NCBI GenBank assembly: GCA_035363115.1
Contig: DAOSEM010000010.1
Location: 62,001-126,000, forward strand
DNA: 64,000 nt
Direction of reading: 5' to 3'
Source of the DNA: Syntrophales bacterium
GTDB taxonomy: Bacteria > Desulfobacterota > Syntrophia > Syntrophales > PHBD01
Program-made: the position numbers and the translations under genes
Notes under the pieces: model-generated
The model's input: the letters and a program-made list of their open reading frames with translations, nothing else
The model's database searches: none
Told to the model about the DNA's origin: nothing
In this document: piece by piece, positions 17,808-26,398 of the stretch
Layout of the letters: each line of letters begins with the position of its first letter
How positions within the stretch are numbered: position 1 is the stretch's first letter

Positions 17808-18748
17808 GGCAGTTTGATCTCCCGTTCCTTCTTGAGGGGAACGATCCGGTCCAGGTCCTCCACCGTGCGGCCAATGGACTGGATGGTCGCGTCGATGTCG
17901 TTTCGGAGCAGATGCAGGTCTTTCGTCGAGGCCGCTGCGTCGGAGGTGACCTTGGTGATGTTGTCCAGGGCCTTGTTCAGTTTCTGAAGTTTGACCAGGA
18001 CGTCCGCCAGGATGGAGCGGACCAGGGGGAGGACCCCGTCCTTTCCGTAGAGCTCCACATCGGTCTTTCCGGCCATGTCGTCCAGTTTGACGAGGATGTC
18101 GCGGATCTTCTTCACGGACTCGTGAAGCGACTTCACCGATTCCGGGTCGCCCAGGGCCATCTCCGCAATGGACTTCTTTTCGGTGAAGTTCGCTGTCACC
18201 TGCTCGGCGTTCCGGAGGATCTTGTTGACGCTGCCCTTCGGGTCGGCGAGATTCCCCGTGATGGCCTCGATGTGGGAGACGATCTGGCCGACCTCCTCGA
18301 TGATCGGGGTGAGCTGCTTGATGGCCTCGTTGATGTCGTTGACGACGACCAGCTCCAGGACCTTGTCCTCCGGCAGGACGGGACTGGCCATGTTCTCCGT
18401 GGACACGATAAGGCGGGGAGAGCCGATCAGGGGCTTATAGAGGCTGAAGATGCTGTTGGTCCGGATCCACTTGACATGCCGCCGGGGCACCTTGACCTTG
18501 ATGATCACCATGCCCTGGTCGTTCAGCTCCAGTTCGTCGATCCGGCCGATCCGGAAGCCGGCGAAATGGATGGGCATGCCCTCCGCCAGATCCTCACCGG
18601 TCTTCGAGGACAGCGTGAACGTGGAAGTGGGTTCGAAAATTCCCTTCTTGTGGGCCATGTAGGACAGGAAAACGATCGCCAGCAAGGCCATGATCGTCAG
18701 GAACAGCCCGACCTTAAGATTTGTCGTCAACGACCTGGATATCTTCAT
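17804..18748 (-). CDS. mlaD: MCE-domain phospholipid-binding protein MlaD
   Basis: A 314-residue inner-membrane-anchored periplasmic protein. One N-terminal transmembrane helix (residues about 12-30) precedes a single MCE/MlaD domain with the conserved pattern AEGMPIHFAGFRIGRIDELEL. Residues about 140-310 are a long helical region with heptad-like spacing, ending in a coiled coil, as in the MCE proteins of Desulfobacterota. It binds the MlaE permease and guides lipids across the periplasm. Overlaps upstream and downstream indicate one transcript. Confidence 0.92.
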   Translation of the reverse strand: MKISRSLTTNLKVGLFLTIMALLAIVFLSYMAHKKGIFEPTSTFTLSSKTGEDLAEGMPIHFAGFRIGRIDELELNDQGMVIIKVKVPRRHVKWIRTNSIFSLYKPLIGSPRLIVSTENMASPVLPEDKVLELVVVNDINEAIKQLTPIIEEVGQIVSHIEAITGNLADPKGSVNKILRNAEQVTANFTEKKSIAEMALGDPESVKSLHESVKKIRDILVKLDDMAGKTDVELYGKDGVLPLVRSILADVLVKLQKLNKALDNITKVTSDAAASTKDLHLLRNDIDATIQSIGRTVEDLDRIVPLKKEREIKLP

Positions 18749-19109
18749 AGCGTTCTCGGTTCCAGGGATAGTCTATGATCACACAGGATGACCAGGAATC
18801 AGAAACCTTCGTCAGCATGTCCCGGAAAAAGCGGTTGTCCTGCAGGTCCGGCACGATCTTCAGGGGACGATCGATGACGACGCACGCCTCGGGAACCAGG
18901 ACGGCCCGGACCAGCATGGCACAGAACCGCTCTTCCGCCGTCAGGGCCGGATTCCGACGGAAGGCGATCCGCTCCAGATCGAATCGCCGGAGATAAGACA
19001 AGACAAGGGTTTCGGCCTCGAGTTTCGGGAGATCCTCGCGGTACTGCTTGATCAGGGCGAGGTTTCCCAGGACGTCCAGGTTGGAGATCAGCGGCACGTC
19101 CGCGGCCAC
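18714..19109 (-). CDS. Degenerate ABC-ATPase-like protein of the Mla operon (MlaF position)
   Basis: This frame lies where mlaF is expected but is much too short and lacks the whole Walker A region. What remains resembles the second half of an ABC ATPase: LISNLDVLGNLAL matches the usual LFD-x-LTVLENVAL; NPALTAEERFCAMLVRAVL matches the LSGGE signature helix but reads LTAEE; and ACVVIDRP matches Walker B but lacks the catalytic glutamate. No ATG or well-placed start is visible. A GTG at 19107-19109 is the first standard start; GGGAGGAGG lies further upstream near 19166-19176, hinting at a CTG or other rare start near 19161. It ends 35 bases inside mlaD. ATP binding looks impossible as written. 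Confidence 0.7.
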   Translation of the reverse strand: MAADVPLISNLDVLGNLALIKQYREDLPKLEAETLVLSYLRRFDLERIAFRRNPALTAEERFCAMLVRAVLVPEACVVIDRPLKIVPDLQDNRFFRDMLTKVSDSWSSCVIIDYPWNRERYEDIQVVDDKS

Positions 19110-19186
19110 AAGCCCCAGCCCGTTGCCGCATTCCGCGACGATGGCGGCAAGCGCTTTCTCCAGGACCTCCTCCCGGGGGAAAAGTT

Positions 19187-19972
19187 TTAAATAAATCTGA
19201 ATAGTAATGATATCACCTCGATGATCACAATGGCAATGAAAACCTTGACCATCCCGTTGAGAACAGAGATGGGGATGCTAGTCAGCTCATGGGTGGCCCG
19301 GAGGCCGAAGCGGATGGGAATCAGCGTGATGAAGAATCCCAGGAAGACGCATTTCACAAGCAGGATGAAGAGATCCGAGAAATCCGCCGACAGGAACAGG
19401 AGGGTCGTGTAATCATCGAAACTCATGTCCAGGATGTAGCGGCTGAAAAAGGCCCCGCTGGCCAGCGCCAGGATGGAGAAGAGGGTGCTCAGGCAGATGA
19501 CGGAGAGAATGCCGTTGATGATGCGCGGCAGGAAGAGGTAATCCAGGACGTCAATGCGGAACACATCGAGGGTCTTGAGTTCCCGGTTGACCTTCATGAC
19601 GGCGATCTCGGCGTTGATGGCGGAACTGGACCGCAGGGCGATCAGGAGAACCGTCATGAAAGGGGATATCTCCGTCACGACGACACCCATCAGGACCGAT
19701 CCCATCCGGTCGGCAAGGCCGAACTGCTTGAGAATCTGGAGCGTGATTCCCACGATGGGGGAACCGAAGAGAATGGACACGGCGATGAAAAGGGGCAGGA
19801 TCTGGACGGAGGTGAAATAGATCTGGTTGACCAGGACCATCCGCATGGCGCTGTTGAAGGATTTCCGGTCGAAGAGCTTGAAGAAGACAACGCTGGAGAA
19901 GGCCAGGGTCTCGTAGAAGGCCTTGGCCGTCCGGATGCTCGACTCTCCGATCCGTTCGATGGCTGCGTACAT
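19187..19972 (-). CDS. mlaE: MlaE-family ABC permease
   Basis: A 261-residue inner-membrane protein with five or six hydrophobic segments and the signature of the MlaE/YrbE family: EISPFMTVLLIALRSSSAINAEIAVMKVNRELKTLDV (shown in part here as the ALRSSSA and ELKTLDV blocks). It forms the transmembrane path for phospholipid transport. GGAAAGGG lies upstream of the ATG at 19972. The longer open frame beyond this start is antisense-like and not conserved. It is the first gene of the operon mlaE, ATPase-like ORF, mlaD, lipoprotein. Confidence 0.92.
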   Translation of the reverse strand: MYAAIERIGESSIRTAKAFYETLAFSSVVFFKLFDRKSFNSAMRMVLVNQIYFTSVQILPLFIAVSILFGSPIVGITLQILKQFGLADRMGSVLMGVVVTEISPFMTVLLIALRSSSAINAEIAVMKVNRELKTLDVFRIDVLDYLFLPRIINGILSVICLSTLFSILALASGAFFSRYILDMSFDDYTTLLFLSADFSDLFILLVKCVFLGFFITLIPIRFGLRATHELTSIPISVLNGMVKVFIAIVIIEVISLLFRFI

Positions 19973-20228
19973 GAATCCCTTTCCGATCCGCCTGGAAGAC
20001 GCCGGGCTGGAAAATGGCAGGGGTGATCCTACCACAAGGCGGGCCGGACCGGCAAAGGGGATCTGGAGGCCTTTCCTGTGGTTCCCAAACGTGTTAAGAG
20101 TGCTTCCATGCGCGGGAAGAACGGGGGTGCCGTGACGGCGGTCCGGATGGGAAGGGACCCGATTCCGGCAGGGAAATTCACGTTGCCGGCGGCATGAATG
20201 CCGGTGAATGGATCGGAAGGAGAGTTCC

Positions 20229-21044
20229 ATGAAGATCATACGTTTTGCCGATCCGGAAGGGCGGGTTGCCTTGGGGATGGCCCGCGACGACCGTGCGGAC
20301 GAGGCATGGGTCCTGAAAGGGGATCTCTTCGGCGGCTTCGAGGTCGGTGAAGAGTGCCGTCCCGTCCGGCGGCTTCTCTCACCCCTGGCGCCTCCGAACA
20401 TCCTGGCCCTGGGCATCAACTACCGACAGCACGGGGATGAGTTCGCCATGTCCTACCCGGAGCAGCCGGTCCTTTTTCTGAAGGCCACGACGAGCCTCAT
20501 CGGTCCCGGCGAGACGATCCTCCTGCCGCGGGCCGGAGCGGAGCACGTGGATTACGAGGCGGAACTCGCGGTGATCATCGGCCGCCGGGCCAAGAACGTC
20601 TCCCCCGAAGAGGCGATGGAATACGTATTCGGATACACCTGCGCCAACGACGTCAGCGCCCGGGACTGGCAGATCGAGAAACAGAAAGGGCAGTGGGCCC
20701 GGGGGAAAAGCTTCGACACCTTCTGCCCCCTGGGGCCGTGGATCGTGACCCGGGACGAGGTGGAGGACCCGGGAAACCTGAGGATCCGCTGCCTGGTCAA
20801 CGGGCGGGCCTTGCAGGACGCCTCGACCGCGGACATGATCTTTCCGGTGGCGGCCATCGTCAGCAACCTGAGCCTTTCCATGACCCTCGATCCGGGAACG
20901 GTGATCCTCTCGGGGACACCCCAGGGCGTCGGGTTCACCCGAAAACCGCCGATCTTTCTTCAGGACGGGGACACCGTGTCCGTGGACATCGAACGGATCG
21001 GGACCCTCACCAACCCGGTGCGGCGGGAGAGCGAACCGGCTTGA
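20229..21044 (+). CDS. Fumarylacetoacetate hydrolase family protein
   Basis: A 271-residue FAH-fold enzyme. It has the GINYRQH motif, the metal-binding glutamates in HVDYEAELAVIIG and the later D in NDVSARD, then KSFDTFCPLGP, and the closing GTVILSGTPQGVGF. Members are metal-dependent hydratases or decarboxylases/hydrolases acting on 2-hydroxy-dienoate, acylpyruvate or oxaloacetate-like compounds. The specific substrate cannot be told. GGAGAG lies upstream of the start; a start at 20208 would add only seven residues. Confidence 0.9.
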   Translation: MKIIRFADPEGRVALGMARDDRADEAWVLKGDLFGGFEVGEECRPVRRLLSPLAPPNILALGINYRQHGDEFAMSYPEQPVLFLKATTSLIGPGETILLPRAGAEHVDYEAELAVIIGRRAKNVSPEEAMEYVFGYTCANDVSARDWQIEKQKGQWARGKSFDTFCPLGPWIVTRDEVEDPGNLRIRCLVNGRALQDASTADMIFPVAAIVSNLSLSMTLDPGTVILSGTPQGVGFTRKPPIFLQDGDTVSVDIERIGTLTNPVRRESEPA

Positions 21045-21083
21045 GCGGCAGCGGCTGATCGTCGCCGGTAGCGGAGAAGGCTG

Positions 21084-21111
21084 TTGACAAAAGTTCTCAT
21101 CCGTTTATAAG
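21084..21111 (+). promoter_or_regulatory. Sigma-70-type promoter of htrA
   Basis: A perfect -35 box TTGACA is followed after 16 bases by TATAAG. This is one of the best promoter matches in the window and lies 67 bases upstream of the HtrA start. Confidence 0.7.
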
Positions 21112-21177
21112 ACCGGATCACGCGGGCCGCCCTTTTCCCGCGGCAGGAGTTCAGAGCAGGGTTCCAGAGGAGGACAT

Positions 21178-22650
21178 ATGGCCAAGGAAGGAAGCAGCAG
21201 GAGAACGTTCATCATGTTTCTCCTGGCGTTTCTCATCGCCTTTTTTATCGTCTCCTTCGTGGAGGTACTGAAGTCGTCCTTCGTCCCGTCGGGGACGGAG
21301 ATCCCCTCCGCCAACGCCGTCAGCGTCAAGGCGCCGGGGTCTTTCGCCGACCTCGCGGAGAAGGTGAAGCCGGCGGTGGTCAACATCAGCACAACGAAAA
21401 CGGTTCGATCCGGCAGGGGGGCGTTCCGCACCCCATTCGGACAGGACGATCTCTCCGATCGTTATTTCGGGGATGATTTCTTCCGCCGGTTCTTCGGAGA
21501 CACGCCGCGGACCTTCAAGCAGCGGAGCCTGGGTTCGGGATTCATCATCAGCTCCGACGGATACATCTTCACCAACAACCATGTCATCGAGCAGTCCGAC
21601 AAGATCCTCGTGAAGCTCTCCGATGGCCGGGAGTTCGAGGCCCGGGTCATCGGGCGGGACGCCAAGACGGACATCGCCCTCATCCGGATCAAGACCTCCG
21701 ACAGCCTGCCCGTGGCGGAGCTGGGAGACTCGGAGAAGATCCGCGTCGGCGACTGGGTCGTCGCCATCGGCAACCCCTTCGGCCTGGACGCGACCGTTAC
21801 GGCGGGCATCGTCAGCGCCAAGGGACGGGTCATCGGGGCCGGTCCCTATGACAACTTCATCCAGACCGACGCCTCCATCAATCCGGGCAACAGCGGCGGC
21901 CCCCTGTTCAACATGGAGGGGAAGGTCGTGGGCATCAACACGGCCATCGTGGCTCACGGCCAGGGAATCGGTTTCGCCATCCCCATGGAGATGGCCAAGG
22001 CCATTCTTTCGGACCTGAAGGCAAAAGGGAAGGTGACCCGGGGCTGGATGGGGATCTCCGTACAGGACGTGACGGAGGACCTGGCCAAGAGCATGAAGCT
22101 CAAGGACCGGAGCGGAGCCCTGATTTCCGAGGTGTTCAGGGGAGATCCCGCCGATAAGGCGGGAATCCAGGCAGGAGATGTGGTTACCGAGATCAATGGC
22201 AAGAAGGTCAAAGATACCCACGATCTCCTGCTTATGATCGCCTCGTTGAGGGTGAATGACCGGATCTCGGTGAAGGTGCTGCGGGAAGGAGCGGAGCGCA
22301 TGTTCCAGGTCGTCGTGGAGGAACGGACCGATTCGAAGGAAGTGGCGCGGGCCGGAAGCAGGGACGACAGGCAGAACTTCGGCATCACCGTTCAGGATAT
22401 TAGCCCGCAGGTTGCCCGCTACCTGGGAGTCGCCCCGCGCATCGGCGTGCTCGTAACGGAGGTGCGGGAGGCAAGCCAGGCGGACGAAGTCGGCATGCAG
22501 CCCCAGGACATCATCCTGCAGGTGAACAAGGTGCGGGTTACGTCCGTGAAGGAGTACCAGCGGGAAATTGCCAAGAAGAGCGACAAGAACACCATGCTCC
22601 TCCTGATCAAGCGGGGCCGATCCACCTTTTACGTGGCCCTCCGGAAATAG
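21178..22650 (+). CDS. degP: Membrane-anchored serine protease Do/HtrA with two PDZ domains
   Basis: A 490-residue periplasmic protease and chaperone. One N-terminal membrane helix (residues about 11-31) is uncleaved-looking, so it is probably anchored like DegS. The protease domain has the triad H135 (NNHVIE), D165 (KTDIAL) and S239 (PGNSGGP). PDZ1 spans about 275-375 and PDZ2 about 395-488. AGAGGAGG lies upstream of the ATG and a strong promoter precedes it. It stands alone, without the sensor or anti-sigma genes that sometimes flank htrA. Confidence 0.96.
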   Translation: MAKEGSSRRTFIMFLLAFLIAFFIVSFVEVLKSSFVPSGTEIPSANAVSVKAPGSFADLAEKVKPAVVNISTTKTVRSGRGAFRTPFGQDDLSDRYFGDDFFRRFFGDTPRTFKQRSLGSGFIISSDGYIFTNNHVIEQSDKILVKLSDGREFEARVIGRDAKTDIALIRIKTSDSLPVAELGDSEKIRVGDWVVAIGNPFGLDATVTAGIVSAKGRVIGAGPYDNFIQTDASINPGNSGGPLFNMEGKVVGINTAIVAHGQGIGFAIPMEMAKAILSDLKAKGKVTRGWMGISVQDVTEDLAKSMKLKDRSGALISEVFRGDPADKAGIQAGDVVTEINGKKVKDTHDLLLMIASLRVNDRISVKVLREGAERMFQVVVEERTDSKEVARAGSRDDRQNFGITVQDISPQVARYLGVAPRIGVLVTEVREASQADEVGMQPQDIILQVNKVRVTSVKEYQREIAKKSDKNTMLLLIKRGRSTFYVALRK

Positions 22651-22754
22651 GCTGCCGGAAGTCTCCACGACCATCCTCCGGCGTCTCCTCCCCGGGGCAT
22701 CCGGAGGGGGAGGACGCCGCCTTCCATCCTTTCAAGCCGGCAAAAGGCGGTCTT

Positions 22755-23441
22755 ATGGATAGTACACCCTCGACCCTCGATCTCTATGCAAGGATGAATG
22801 GCCGTTTCGGCGACCTCGGGTGGTGGCCGGGGGAAACTCCCTTCGAGGTCGCCGTCGGGGCCATCCTGACGCAGAATACCGCCTGGACGAACGTGGAAAA
22901 AGCCATCGGAAACCTCAAGGAGGCCGGCTGCCTGACCCCGGAGGGGCTCTGCGGGCTGGAGGAAGCGGATCTGGCGGAGCGGATCCGTCCGGCGGGGTAT
23001 TTCCGCGTCAAGGCGCGTCGCCTGAAGGCTTTTCTTTTCTTCCTGCAATCCCGATACGGCCTGAGCCTGGAACGGATGTTCCGGGAGGACACCGGGATTT
23101 TGAGGGAGGAATTGTTGTCGATCAACGGGATCGGAGAGGAGACGGCGGACAGCATCCTCCTCTATGCGGGAAACCGGCCGGTGTTCGTCGTCGACGCCTA
23201 TACGAGGCGGATCCTGGCCAGGCACGGATGGATCGACGGATCGGAATCCTACGGGGCCGTTCGGGACGCGGTCGTCAACGGCCTCCCGGAGGAAGTTCCC
23301 CTCTTCAAGCAGTACCATGCACTCTTTGTCCAGACGGGAAAGATCTTCTGCCGAAAGGCCCGGCCCCTGTGCGAAGGCTGTCCCGTCGCCGGGGCCGGCT
23401 CGCGGCGCGCCGGCCGAAAGGGGGAAACGGCCCGTGCATGA
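22755..23441 (+). CDS. HhH-GPD base-excision DNA glycosylase (endonuclease III-related, COG2231 type)
   Basis: A 228-residue glycosylase. It has ILTQNTAWTNVEKAI, the helix-hairpin-helix INGIGEETADSILLYA and the catalytic aspartate in VDAYTRRIL. The lysine used by bifunctional Nth is absent, so it should be a monofunctional glycosylase, as in the MagIII alkylation-repair proteins. The C-terminal cysteine loop has the first three ligands (C-x6-C-x2-C), but the fourth position is glycine (PVAGAG), so a normal 4Fe-4S cluster is doubtful. It overlaps the following PHP gene by eight bases. Confidence 0.87.
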   Translation: MDSTPSTLDLYARMNGRFGDLGWWPGETPFEVAVGAILTQNTAWTNVEKAIGNLKEAGCLTPEGLCGLEEADLAERIRPAGYFRVKARRLKAFLFFLQSRYGLSLERMFREDTGILREELLSINGIGEETADSILLYAGNRPVFVVDAYTRRILARHGWIDGSESYGAVRDAVVNGLPEEVPLFKQYHALFVQTGKIFCRKARPLCEGCPVAGAGSRRAGRKGETARA

Positions 23442-24501
23442 GTACACAGGGGTGATTCACCTCCACTCGGAGTATTCCTTCGACGGGCGGACGCCGGTTT
23501 CCGAGATGATCCGGGCGGCCCGGACGTCGGGCGTTCATTTCCTCGCCCTGACGGATCACGCCTGCGTCACCGCCCGGGAGCGCGGCTGGGAGGGATGGCA
23601 CGACGGCGTCCTCGTCATCGTCGGCCAGGAGATATCGCCCCGCTTCAATCATTACCTGGCATTCGGTTCCTGCGGGACGGTCGACATTCCCGACGACACG
23701 GAAGGGGTGGCTCCGCAGAGCTACATCGACCGGGTCCATGAAGCGGGAGGCATCGGCTTTATCGCTCATCCGGACCACCGGGGCGCCCCTGTGTTTCACG
23801 TGAAACATTATCCCTGGACGGACTGGGACGTCAGCGGTTTCACCGGGATCGGAATCTGGGATTTCATGACCGACTGGCAGCAGTCCCTGACGGGACAGTT
23901 CCGTGCCTTTGCGAGCTACCTGATGCCGGCCCTGTTCCTCCGGGGACCCGAGCGGGAAACACTGGCCCGATGGGACGCCCTGGGGAGGGAGCGCCGGGTC
24001 CCGGGGATCGGCGAGTGCGACAACCACGACACGAAAAAGCAATGGTTTGGTGTTACCCTGCCGGTCTTTCCCTTTTCCCGGGTCCTGCCGATCCTGAGGA
24101 CCCACATCCTGACGGAGGAGCCCCTGTCCGGGGAACCGGGTACGGCGGTGGTGACCGTCCTGGAGGCGCTGGAGCAGGGCCGTTCGTTCGTGGCAAATGA
24201 CTGGCTCAAGCCTTCCGTCGGATTTCGCTTTTACGCGGAGCGGCCGGGAGAAATCGTCGTCATGGGGGGAGAGTTCCCTTTCCGGCTCACCGAAAAATGC
24301 GTGCTTCACGTTCAGGTTCCCGGCGTGGCACGGATCCGCCTGCTTCGGGACGGGCACACCATCCGGGAAGAGCGGGGCCGGTCTCTTTCCGTTCCGGCCC
24401 CGGGGCCGGGCGTGTACAGGGTGGAAGTGGATCGGTGGGCCTGGGGCCGCCGGCGCCCGTGGATCTATTCGAATCCGGTCTATTTGCGGGAGGTGTCGTG
24501 A
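23434..24501 (+). CDS. PHP-domain metal-dependent phosphoesterase-like protein
   Basis: A 355-residue protein whose N-terminal 190 residues form a PHP domain: HLHSEYSFDG, ALTDHACV and later IAHPDHRG provide metal-binding histidines and aspartates. The C-terminal part is beta-rich. The start is a GTG at 23434 with GGGGG upstream, beginning VHEYTGVIHLHSEYS; no ATG fits the homology. It overlaps the glycosylase upstream and the acyltransferase downstream, so the three are translationally coupled. A perfect parS site is embedded in the coding sequence at 23792-23807. The substrate is unknown. Confidence 0.88.
   Translation: MHEYTGVIHLHSEYSFDGRTPVSEMIRAARTSGVHFLALTDHACVTARERGWEGWHDGVLVIVGQEISPRFNHYLAFGSCGTVDIPDDTEGVAPQSYIDRVHEAGGIGFIAHPDHRGAPVFHVKHYPWTDWDVSGFTGIGIWDFMTDWQQSLTGQFRAFASYLMPALFLRGPERETLARWDALGRERRVPGIGECDNHDTKKQWFGVTLPVFPFSRVLPILRTHILTEEPLSGEPGTAVVTVLEALEQGRSFVANDWLKPSVGFRFYAERPGEIVVMGGEFPFRLTEKCVLHVQVPGVARIRLLRDGHTIREERGRSLSVPAPGPGVYRVEVDRWAWGRRRPWIYSNPVYLREVS
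23792..23807. other. Chromosomal parS site (ParB-binding), intragenic
   Basis: The sequence TGTTTCACGTGAAACA is a 16/16 match to the universal bacterial parS palindrome. It lies inside the PHP gene, encoding V-F-H-V-K-H. ParB loads at such sites and spreads to build the origin segregation complex. Intragenic parS copies near oriC are normal in many bacteria. Confidence 0.92.
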
Positions 24502-25208
24502 AGAAAAGATTCCTGAAATGGCTTGGCAGGAAGGTGGTCGAGTCGAGCCTCGTTATTTCCCTGGCGCATAGCCTGATTCGTGGATACCTGTCGCTGGTGC
24601 GGCTTGAGGTGATCGGAGAGGAGCGGATGCTTTCCCATCTGCGGGGTGGCGGCAAGGCCATCGCCGCGCTCTGGCACCAGAGGGTGCTTGGCGTCGTCGG
24701 ATATGCCTCCCGATTCCGGGAGTTCAAGCCCTCGGCCATCGTCAGCGCCAGCCGGGACGGGGACCTCATCGTCCGGATCGTGGAACGCCTGAACTTCCGG
24801 CCCGTCCGGGGGTCCAGCACCCGCGGCGGCCGCGAGGCCCTGTCCGCCATGGTCGAGGACCTTCGGGAGCACCCCTTTGCCGTCCATGCCTCCGACGGCC
24901 CCACGGGTCCCCGGGGGGTCATCAAGGCGGGCCTGATCCGCATGTCCCAGCTCTCCGGTGCCCCCGTCGTTCCGGTGTACATCTCCTTCAGCCGGGCCTG
25001 GAGCCTCGGAAGCTGGGACCGGATGCTCATCCCGAAGCCCTTCAGCCGGATCGTCGTCCGGTGGGGTGAGCCCATGTACGTCCCGAAGAATCTCGACGTC
25101 CCGGGATTTGAAGGCCTGAGGCAAAACATGGAGCGGAGCATCCGGGAAGAGCAGGATCGGGACGACCGGCGGTGGGGCTGGAAAAATCTGCTTCTGGAAG
25201 GGCATTGA
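24498..25208 (+). CDS. DUF374 lysophospholipid acyltransferase-family protein
   Basis: A 236-residue protein of the DUF374/LpxL-like group. Conserved blocks are ALWHQR, SASRDGDLIVRIVERL, VRGSSTRGGREAL, HASDGPTGPR and VVPVYISFSRAWSLGSWDR. The N-terminus has an amphipathic helix rather than a clear signal. Members are thought to transfer acyl groups to lipid A-like or glycolipid acceptors at the inner membrane. The start is a GTG at 24498 with GGGAGGT upstream, overlapping the PHP stop by four bases. It converges with the next operon. Confidence 0.88.
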   Translation: MKKRFLKWLGRKVVESSLVISLAHSLIRGYLSLVRLEVIGEERMLSHLRGGGKAIAALWHQRVLGVVGYASRFREFKPSAIVSASRDGDLIVRIVERLNFRPVRGSSTRGGREALSAMVEDLREHPFAVHASDGPTGPRGVIKAGLIRMSQLSGAPVVPVYISFSRAWSLGSWDRMLIPKPFSRIVVRWGEPMYVPKNLDVPGFEGLRQNMERSIREEQDRDDRRWGWKNLLLEGH

Positions 25209-25313
25209 AACGCGGCGGAACCGCCGCGAGCGCGAACGTTCCCTGCAAATCGTCATTGCCTTTTCGGGTGATTCCCGTTCCGGCTGAACGGTTCGCTCCG
25301 GTCGCCCCCCGTC

Positions 25314-26381
25314 CTACAGGGACGACGTCCCGATCAGCTTCAGGGACTCTTTCTCCAGGACCTGAACGGCCACGATCATCATCTGGAACCGCTGGTCCTT
25401 CGTCTGGCCGTGGTAGAACCGGTAGTAGATCTGCTGGGCGATGACGGCCAGTCGGAAAAGGCCGAAGGTCTGGTAGAAATCCATGGCCTTCGTCGTCATG
25501 CCCATTTTCCGCAGGTAGTATTCGATCACCCCGGCACGCGTGAGGGAGCCCTCCAGGTTGGTCGGACCGAAGAGGAGAACCTGGCGGTCCGGCGAATCGT
25601 CTTTTTCCACCCAGTAGGCCAGAACGCCTCCCAGGTCCATCAGGGGGTCGCCGATGGTGGCCATCTCCCAGTCCAGGATCCCGATGACCCGGAAGGGATC
25701 GTCCGGGTGCAGGACCACGTTGTCGAAGCGGTAGTCGTTGTGAATCACCGACACGCGGTCCGATTCGGGCGGCTGCTTGTCCGCGAGCCAGGCCATCACT
25801 GCCTCGAAATCCGGTGCGTCGGGTGTCCGGGAGTTCCGGTAGCGGCCGCTCCACCCTTCCACCTGCCTCCGGACGTACCCTTCGGGTTTCCCGAAGTCGC
25901 CGAGCCCCGCCCTGTCCACATCTACGCTGTGCAGGTCGACCAGGACGTCCAGGAGGTTTTCGCTCAGCTTCCGGGCCTCCTCGGAGCTGAAGGACAGCCC
26001 TTTCGGGAGCTCGCGCCGGAGGATGATGCCGCGGATCCTCTCCATGACGAAGAAGGGGCAGCCGATGATCGATTCATCCTCCGTGTAGACCAGGGGCTCG
26101 GGGCAGCAGGGAAACACGGGCCGCAGCGCCTTGAGAACCCGGTATTCCCGGCCCATGTCGTGGGCCGTTTTCGCTTTCTTCCCGAAGGGCGGCCGGCGGA
26201 GGACCATCTCCCGGCCGCCGCAGCGGATCAGGTAGGTCAGGTTGGAATAGCCGCCGGGGAACTGCTCCACCTCCATCGGCCCGTCCAGACCGGGGATGAT
26301 GCTTCTCAGGTACGGATCCAGCCGCGTGAGATCCAGCTCTTCTCCCGGGCGGATCGTCCTGGTTCGATCGATGTAGTCCAT
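25314..26381 (-). CDS. APH-family phosphotransferase, acyl-CoA dehydrogenase-associated (ACAD10/11-type kinase)
   Basis: A 355-residue aminoglycoside-phosphotransferase-fold kinase. Key motifs are the Gly loop (FPGGYSNLTYLI), the lysine-bearing strand, the catalytic HNDYRFDNVVLH and the metal-binding GILDWEMATIGDP. In eukaryotic ACAD10/11 such a domain is fused to an acyl-CoA dehydrogenase and phosphorylates 4-hydroxyacyl-CoA before dehydration. Here the kinase and dehydrogenase are separate but adjacent genes. GGGAGA precedes the start. The role in 4-hydroxy acid use is an inference from that parallel. Confidence 0.9.
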   Translation of the reverse strand: MDYIDRTRTIRPGEELDLTRLDPYLRSIIPGLDGPMEVEQFPGGYSNLTYLIRCGGREMVLRRPPFGKKAKTAHDMGREYRVLKALRPVFPCCPEPLVYTEDESIIGCPFFVMERIRGIILRRELPKGLSFSSEEARKLSENLLDVLVDLHSVDVDRAGLGDFGKPEGYVRRQVEGWSGRYRNSRTPDAPDFEAVMAWLADKQPPESDRVSVIHNDYRFDNVVLHPDDPFRVIGILDWEMATIGDPLMDLGGVLAYWVEKDDSPDRQVLLFGPTNLEGSLTRAGVIEYYLRKMGMTTKAMDFYQTFGLFRLAVIAQQIYYRFYHGQTKDQRFQMMIVAVQVLEKESLKLIGTSSL

Positions 26382-26398
26382 GGTGTCTCCCTGTCCGT

